A DNA stretch of 64,000 bases from Chrysomallon squamiferum. Lineage: Eukaryota > Mollusca > Gastropoda > Neomphalida > Peltospiridae. The notes under the pieces were generated by a model. That model did no database searches. It was not told where the DNA came from and was given only the letters and a program-made list of their open reading frames with translations. This document shows positions 58,477 through 64,000 of this stretch, piece after piece (position 1 is the first letter of the stretch; every line of letters begins with the position of its first letter). Position numbers and translations under genes: made by a program. The stretch is taken from positions 11,220,038 through 11,284,037 of the forward strand of contig CM022667.1 in the NCBI GenBank assembly GCA_012295275.1, given 5' to 3'.

Positions 58477-60614
58477 TGAAATTTAAACAAAATGTAATAA
58501 ATAAGGAACTATCAACATTTTAAACTTATCAGTGTTATCGTCCTAAAATACAATCATTATAACACCTAATTCTTTCCTGTCATCGGCAAGTTTCACTTAA
58601 CTTGCCTTTTTCTGCTAATCCAGAAACACTAGCCCCTAGCTTAGCAGAACATTTCTTATTTCATTATCAGAAATCATAGACAAATGTGATTGTATCTTGT
58701 GATTGTTTTAGAATGTTGTTATTATTCTTCCTGTGTTTGACATTACTGCTGTTCTTATTATTCTTATTGTTGTTCTTTGATTACTTATTTCTTCCACAGT
58801 GCTGTCATTAATAAATGATATTAAAAATGCTGTTATTGTTGTTGTTTTCTCTTCTTCTTTTTTTATGGTTACTGTCAGTATTGATGTTCTGGTTATTGCT
58901 ATTATTATTATATCACCACTACTGTAAAGAGTAATTATGATTTATTTTGGGGGTTTTTAAAACATTTTTATTTATCTATTTTTAATTCTTCCATTACAAT
59001 TACTACTGCTGTTGCTATCACTAACAATATTACTAGTACTTACTATTTATTTACTTTGCTCGTCCTACAATCACAACACCATCATCACTATAACTACTAC
59101 TATTAAAATTACTGTCATTACTTCAGCTGCTACTATTACTGCTGGTAGTATTAGTAGTACTAGTACAAGTGTACAAATTTAATGACTGCCATCACTATTT
59201 AACAAAAATATATCCACCAATTAATTAAACAAATAAACATATAAAATAACTCAAAAAAAAAAAAATAATAATAAAAAAAATATATATATATATTTTAAAT
59301 TGATTAAATAAATAAAATAAATAAATAAATAAAGGTTAAATGTTTCTTTAAATAATATAGTTTTATCTCCTTTGCTGATTAACATTATAGATACCTGAAT
59401 CATCACTGACAAGATTTTAATTATAATAATAATTTAATTATAATTGTTATTCTGTTAATGATGTCATCATCTTGGGAAATGATTAGTACTGATTAAGAAA
59501 GTACAATGGTCTGGATTTAATGTGTTTATTCATTTCAAATGAATATTTATGTAAATAAATATTTAATAAATATGTTTATAAATAAATATGTAAGTATGTA
59601 CATAAATTAGTAAGTAAATAAATAAATAAAGGAGGACATAAATGATAATAATAATAATAATAATAATATAATAATAGTAGTAACAATAATTACAATAATA
59701 ATAATAATAATAGTTGTAACAATAACAATTACAATAATAACAACAACAGCAACAACAACAATAATAATAATAATAAATAAATAAATAAATAAGTATATGC
59801 TCCAGTCATTATAAACAAAGCAAACAAACAATAACAATTGCAATAAACAACAATTATAACAGTCATTATTTATACTAAATACATTTTTATGAGCACAAAA
59901 CATCATCACATCCTACAATATTAAGAATAAAAAACCAGTAACATATTTATCAACAGCACTGCTTGTTACACTGTATTTATAATTAGTCACTGCAACCAAC
60001 ACCAACATCATCAACATCAGCACACTAACATCACCACAATCAATACACAAAGAAGACATCAAACATCATTATGATCAACACACTAACATTATTATAGTCA
60101 ACACTAACATCACCATAATCAACAGTAACTTGACCGTAACTAACACACTAACATCACCATAGCTAACATACAAACATCACTATAATTAAACACTAATATC
60201 ACTACACTAGCATTACTGGAATAAATACACTAATATTACTAGAATCAATACACTAATATTACTACTATCAATTCACTAACATTACCAAGATATCAACATA
60301 ACCAAAACATTAGTCCTGTCATGACCAGAACACTAACATCATAACCAACATACAAAAATCAAAACCAAAATACTAACATCACCATGATCAACATACAAAC
60401 ATCCCTGTAATCAACACACTAACATCTCCACAGCTAATTTTAACATCACCATAGTCAACACACTAACCACCTCATAGCTAACACACTGACATCACCATAG
60501 GCAGCATGCTAACATCACCATTATGAATACATTATACAATCAAAACCATCATCACCCATTGCCAACAACAACAAGAATAAAAGTAGAGCAACAGCAAAAT
60601 GATGCTAACATCAT
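54596..60614 (-). CDS. Single-pass membrane protein with one TSP1 repeat and a repetitive tail
   Basis: Proposed coding exons: 60614-60556 (signal peptide MMLASFCCCSTFILVVVGNG), 57458-57412, 56949-56776 (TSP1), 56201-56108 (membrane helix) and 55861-54596 (tail). Junction phases (2, 1, 1, 2) all agree. The first exon, 3.1 kb upstream, is chosen only for its signal peptide and matching phase. TSP1 features are SWTRWG, SPCSRTCMGFGVKTQ, RCFHSNC and FEECPG. The helix is PLVVGLYVMLALLFFIGIYA. The tail starts with a basic region (KNRIKLSFLTRFRRRP), then has imperfect repeats of 32-38 residues containing FSLF/FSLL, GHEAQ and HEDQKGHE, and ends in an acidic WSDEEDDEDEDD. One base is missing near 55,343 relative to the repeats, shifting the frame; with it the protein would be 546 aa. 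Function unknown; TSP1 repeats bind matrix or glycan partners. Confidence 0.7.
55340..55350 (-). other. One-base frameshift in the tail exon of the TSP1 gene
   Basis: On the minus strand ACAGAAAACATCACGAAG breaks the frame. Sister repeats further along read GAG/GGG-AAA-CAT-CAC/CTC. Both frames are long and open on their own side of this point: upstream to the membrane exon and downstream to the acidic C terminus. A missing A in an A run explains it. No convincing splice pair with fitting phase was found here. Confidence 0.7.
57700..60555. other. Large first intron of the TSP1 gene
   Basis: If the signal-peptide exon is right, this is intronic. It holds (AAT)n at 57,700-57,753, (TA)n at 58,443-58,472, TAAA/AAAT runs near 59,275-59,335 and 59,590-59,640, and the ACATCACCATA minisatellite. 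I see no other exon. Confidence 0.5.
60000..60530. repeat. Degenerate 20-24-bp minisatellite
   Basis: About twenty-five imperfect units with the core ACACTAACATCACCATAATC (variants with AGCTAACA and TATTACTAGA) run in the same orientation. Unit length varies. The array ends just before the proposed signal-peptide exon of the TSP1 gene. Confidence 0.75.
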
Positions 60615-60823
60615 CCGAATTTACCCTAAACACAACCACTGTAACCACCAATCAACCCATTAACATCACCAACAACAATAACACTATAGCCCAGCAAAAA
60701 GTGATGATGATGATGATGATGATGATGATAATGATGGTGATGATGATGACGACAACAACAACAAGAAAAACAACAAACAACAGAAGTAAATAAACAGAGA
60801 AACAAAATTTAATATTTCTTAGT

Positions 60824-63142
60824 TTACATCTGCACAATTTTTTGTTTATTGCTCTCTTCGTCTGTCAAGATGTCCTCAACATTTATGTGCTCACGATACA
60901 TCTTCTTCACTGTCTCATCATCACTCGAACTCTCTATCTGTATCTCCACCTTTGGTTTGTGAACACTTTTCTTAGGCTCTTTTGGAACGTCAGAAACAGT
61001 CTTACTCTTTTTATTACGTTTCTCTATCTCGGTGAGAATCCATTCATCCTTGTAATGTTCCGAAGTGAACGAGAAAGCTAGATTGTCTTGTCCAGAATTT
61101 TGTTCGTCGAACATGTTTGCCTTCTTTTTCGGTTTTTGGCTGCTGACTTTGCTGAGTGATTTTTTAAACGTTTTCAGACATGAAGAGGTTCCGTCGTAAC
61201 TGTCAATTAAATAACGTGAGATATTTTAGTTAAGGATCACTAGCATTGTGTCTGGCAGGTGAACAGAAAGACTCCCAGAAAGATGGGTTAATGAATGGAT
61301 GGTTTGGAGAGATGGAGAGATGGAGGAACATAAATGAATAGCTAGAAAGTTCGTAGTCAGGTAAATAAACAGAGCGACAAAAAACAAAAACAAAAACAAA
61401 ACAAAATATATATATATATACATAGTTAAAGTAGCACATAGATATATAGACAGAAATGCATGAGTTAAACAGACAGATGAATGGTCAAACAGACTGACAT
61501 TCAGAAACACTAAAAACAAGGTATACAGGCAGACAGGCAACCAACATATATATATACATACATACACACATACACATATATGAAAAGAAACATTTTGTAG
61601 AATACTCTATGAAACAGAAAGTAGAAAGTTAGAGAATGAGTCAGATTGTGATACATAAACAGTGCAGATATATGCAGACAGACAATAAGAAATAAACAAA
61701 TATGACAATGCTTTGATATTCTGAAATTTCCTTGTTACTCTCAATTTCAAACAAAGAAAACCTTACAGAGACTCAATTTTGACACACAAAAAAGTAATTT
61801 TTTCATTTTTGACATAGGCGGTTATATTTAAATTATATTAAATATTAGTGAAAATAGATTCTTTAATTCAGTTTTATGATCAAAACAAGATTTAAAAAAA
61901 ATTATTTTTTTTTTTTTTTTTTTTTTTAAATTTGAAACTTCATTAATGTGAAACATTATGGGAGTCAAATAATATTTTAACTAAAACAAAATGCAGGGTA
62001 TGAAGATTCTGTTCTATAATTTGTTTTTTACAAAAAATACTGCAAAATGGTTATAAATTATTAAACTAAATATTAGATATGTATGTTTGTCTGTTCTGTG
62101 TAAGTGTGTGTATGTGTGAGTGTATATTGTGTCTAATATGTGTGTGTGTGTGTGGAAGTGTCAGTTTGTTCTGGGTATATATGGGTCTGTGTATCTAACT
62201 GTATTTGTCATTCTGCATGTGTATATGTGTGTCTCTGTGTTATAAACATGTGTTAGTGAGTATATTCTGTACGTGTGTGTGTTTATGTATGTGTAAATCT
62301 GTTCTTGGCATATGTGTGGAAGACATTATGTTTTGGGTATGTGTTTGTGCGAGTATGTATACATTTATATCTACATCTATGTAAGCTGTACCTGGCTATT
62401 AGTGTAAATAACCAACACTCAGGCCATGTACCCTGCTGAAGTACAAATACGTAATAGGTGTAATGATTCCTCATCTACAAATTTCCCAATTTAAACCAAA
62501 CAGCCATATTATGTTTGGTATATCATTCAGTTTCAAATATCAAATATTTTCTTACATTCTCCAACACACTTGAAATGAATTTCCCAAATTCCTGACAAAG
62601 GCTAATGAGCAAAACAGATAATTCCCTTTAGATGTTATTTTATTTTAATCCATAAAGAATTTTAGATCATGTTGGAGGAGCAATAAATATATAAGACAGA
62701 CAGATAGATGCACTGACAAAGACAGACAGACAGACTTGGAAGGAGATGCACAGAATATGACATCATTAACAATGTAAAAAATTAAAGCAATAACCAAAAA
62801 AAAAAATAATAATAATGATAAGAAAAAGATCAATAGCAACAACAATTAAAATAATTACAAGGTAATAACAGTGATAGGAATAACAAAAACAGTAACAAAA
62901 ATAAAATAATAATAATAATGAGAACAAGATCAATAGAGAGAATATCAAAACAATAAAAAATAGTAAAAATAAATATAAAAATAAAAAAAAAAATACTAGC
63001 ACCCCCTGAAAAAATAAAAACAGACCAACAACAAAAAAAAAATAATGATAAATACAAGATCAGTAGTGATCACATCATCTAATAATGAAATAATAGCAAT
63101 AATAATGATAAGAATAATATAATATAATAATAACAATGACAA

Positions 63143-63183
<41 letters not shown>

Positions 63184-63589
63184 GAAGTAGTTCTAATAAT
63201 ATTAATAACAGCAAATACTAATAATAGTACCAATGATCATAACTGATAATATAGACCAAAACAATAACAAAATAAAACAATAGGAATAGCAACAACAATA
63301 AGAACAATAAAAACACTACCATCACCAATACAAAAAATAAACAGAAAAAGTAATGACAAGAATAATAAATCAAATAAGAATAAGAACAACAAAAACTATA
63401 AAGGCAACAGCATAAACAACAACAATAACAATAACAATAACTCTACAACAGTAATAATCATTACATAATTATGCTTAAATTGACACTGCCTTTACCTGTA
63501 GAAAATATAAAGTCCTCCTATGAAAAAAAACAGGATTAGACCAAAAAGTCCAATAATTAACAATATTGTATTAATGTGATCCTTGGAAC
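60824..63589 (-). CDS. Membrane and tail exons of a third single-pass membrane protein (partial)
   Basis: Two exons are seen: 63589-63496 (membrane helix, 94 nt) and 61199-60824 (tail and stop); phases 1 then 2 agree. The helix is NTILLIIGLFGLILFFFIGG followed by LYIFY. The tail of about 124 residues is basic near the membrane (FKKSLSKVSSQKPKKKAN) and then carries acidic Ser-rich stretches (SSSDDE, ILTDEESN); it has no recognised domain. Extracellular exons must lie beyond base 64,000. The membrane exon has the same length and phases as that of the TSP1 gene, with similar residues (GLxxxLxLFFFIGxLY against GLYVMLALLFFIGIYA), so the two genes are probably paralogs. Confidence 0.75.
61230..63480. 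other. Intron of the third membrane-protein gene
   Basis: About 2.3 kb with (TA)n near 61,404-61,420, a poly-T run at 61,905-61,927, GT-rich sequence at 62,085-62,285 and AAT/AAC runs from 62,800 onward. No further exon is evident. Confidence 0.6.
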
Positions 63590-63658
63590 CTGAAAAAAAG
63601 AAAAACAACAATATATATATACAAAATAAAATAAAATGAATAAATAAATAAATAAAAA

Positions 63659-63706
<48 letters not shown>

Positions 63707-64000
63707 TGACAAATGAATTAATAAATAACCAACAACCACTACAACTACTTGTACTATGCTTTTACTCATCAACTATTGCCCCTGGTATTTCGAGTACTAT
63801 TACTATTGCTATTACTGCAACCACTACTACTACTATTCCTGCTACTACTACCCCTAGTACTGCTGCTGTTGCTGCCAGTATTTTCACTACCACAACAATT
63901 TTTTTTTAATGTTACTATAATACTATTACTACTAATACTTGCACTGCTACAATTACTAATATTATTACTATTACTTTTGTTATTTCTACTACAACTATAA
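63590..64000. other. Window edge: intronic simple repeats
   Basis: (AAT)n at 63,660-63,705 and degenerate TAC/TGC trinucleotides to the end. The upstream exon of the third membrane-protein gene is not within these bases. Confidence 0.6.

Overview
The window is AT-rich animal nuclear DNA. Its genes are broken by GT-AG introns, its products are metazoan (Rab GTPase, Dok-type PH-PTB adaptor, MARVEL tetraspan, kringle and thrombospondin-1 membrane proteins), and it carries a very heavy load of microsatellites: (GA)n, (ATT)n, (CTAT)n, (TA)n, (CA)n. An invertebrate, perhaps a lophotrochozoan, is my guess; the species cannot be read from the sequence. Exon coordinates were derived by hand from splice signals and reading phase, without transcripts.

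Bases 1-23,450 are an accessory, repeatedly duplicated region. Three paralogous three-exon genes (plus strand 4021-6426; minus strand 12737-10255 and 21054-18154) encode small secreted precursors with the same plan: signal peptide, acidic pro-segment, an RxKR site followed by Trp, then a strongly cationic cysteine-free C-terminal part. They look like a family of secreted cationic peptides, possibly antimicrobial, and I do not recognise the family. The two minus-strand copies sit in a direct duplication of a larger block (about 6.95-14.0 kb and 14.0-23.4 kb). Each block also carries a plus-strand exon for a small membrane protein and a minus-strand secreted-lectin-like gene; the two lectin copies are damaged in different places. 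A promoter-only relic of the peptide gene lies at 300-611, and bases 1-300 match the 3' flank of the plus-strand copy, so another copy probably lies just left of the window.

Bases 25,100-47,200 hold ordinary cellular genes: a complete Rab22/31-like GTPase (+, 7 coding exons, 204 aa), a large Dok-like adaptor (-, converging on the Rab gene), and a MARVEL-domain tetraspan gene (+, 4 coding exons, 188 aa) diverging from the Dok gene. About 5.7 kb of AT-rich sequence without a recognisable gene separates Rab and Dok.

Bases 48,700-64,000 hold three minus-strand genes for single-pass membrane proteins arranged in tandem: one with three kringles (417 aa), one with a single TSP1 repeat and a long repetitive cytoplasmic tail, and one of which only the membrane and tail exons are inside the window. 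All three share the same intron phases around the membrane exon, and the last two have membrane exons of identical length (94 nt) with similar residues. This suggests a local family that duplicated and exchanged its extracellular module.
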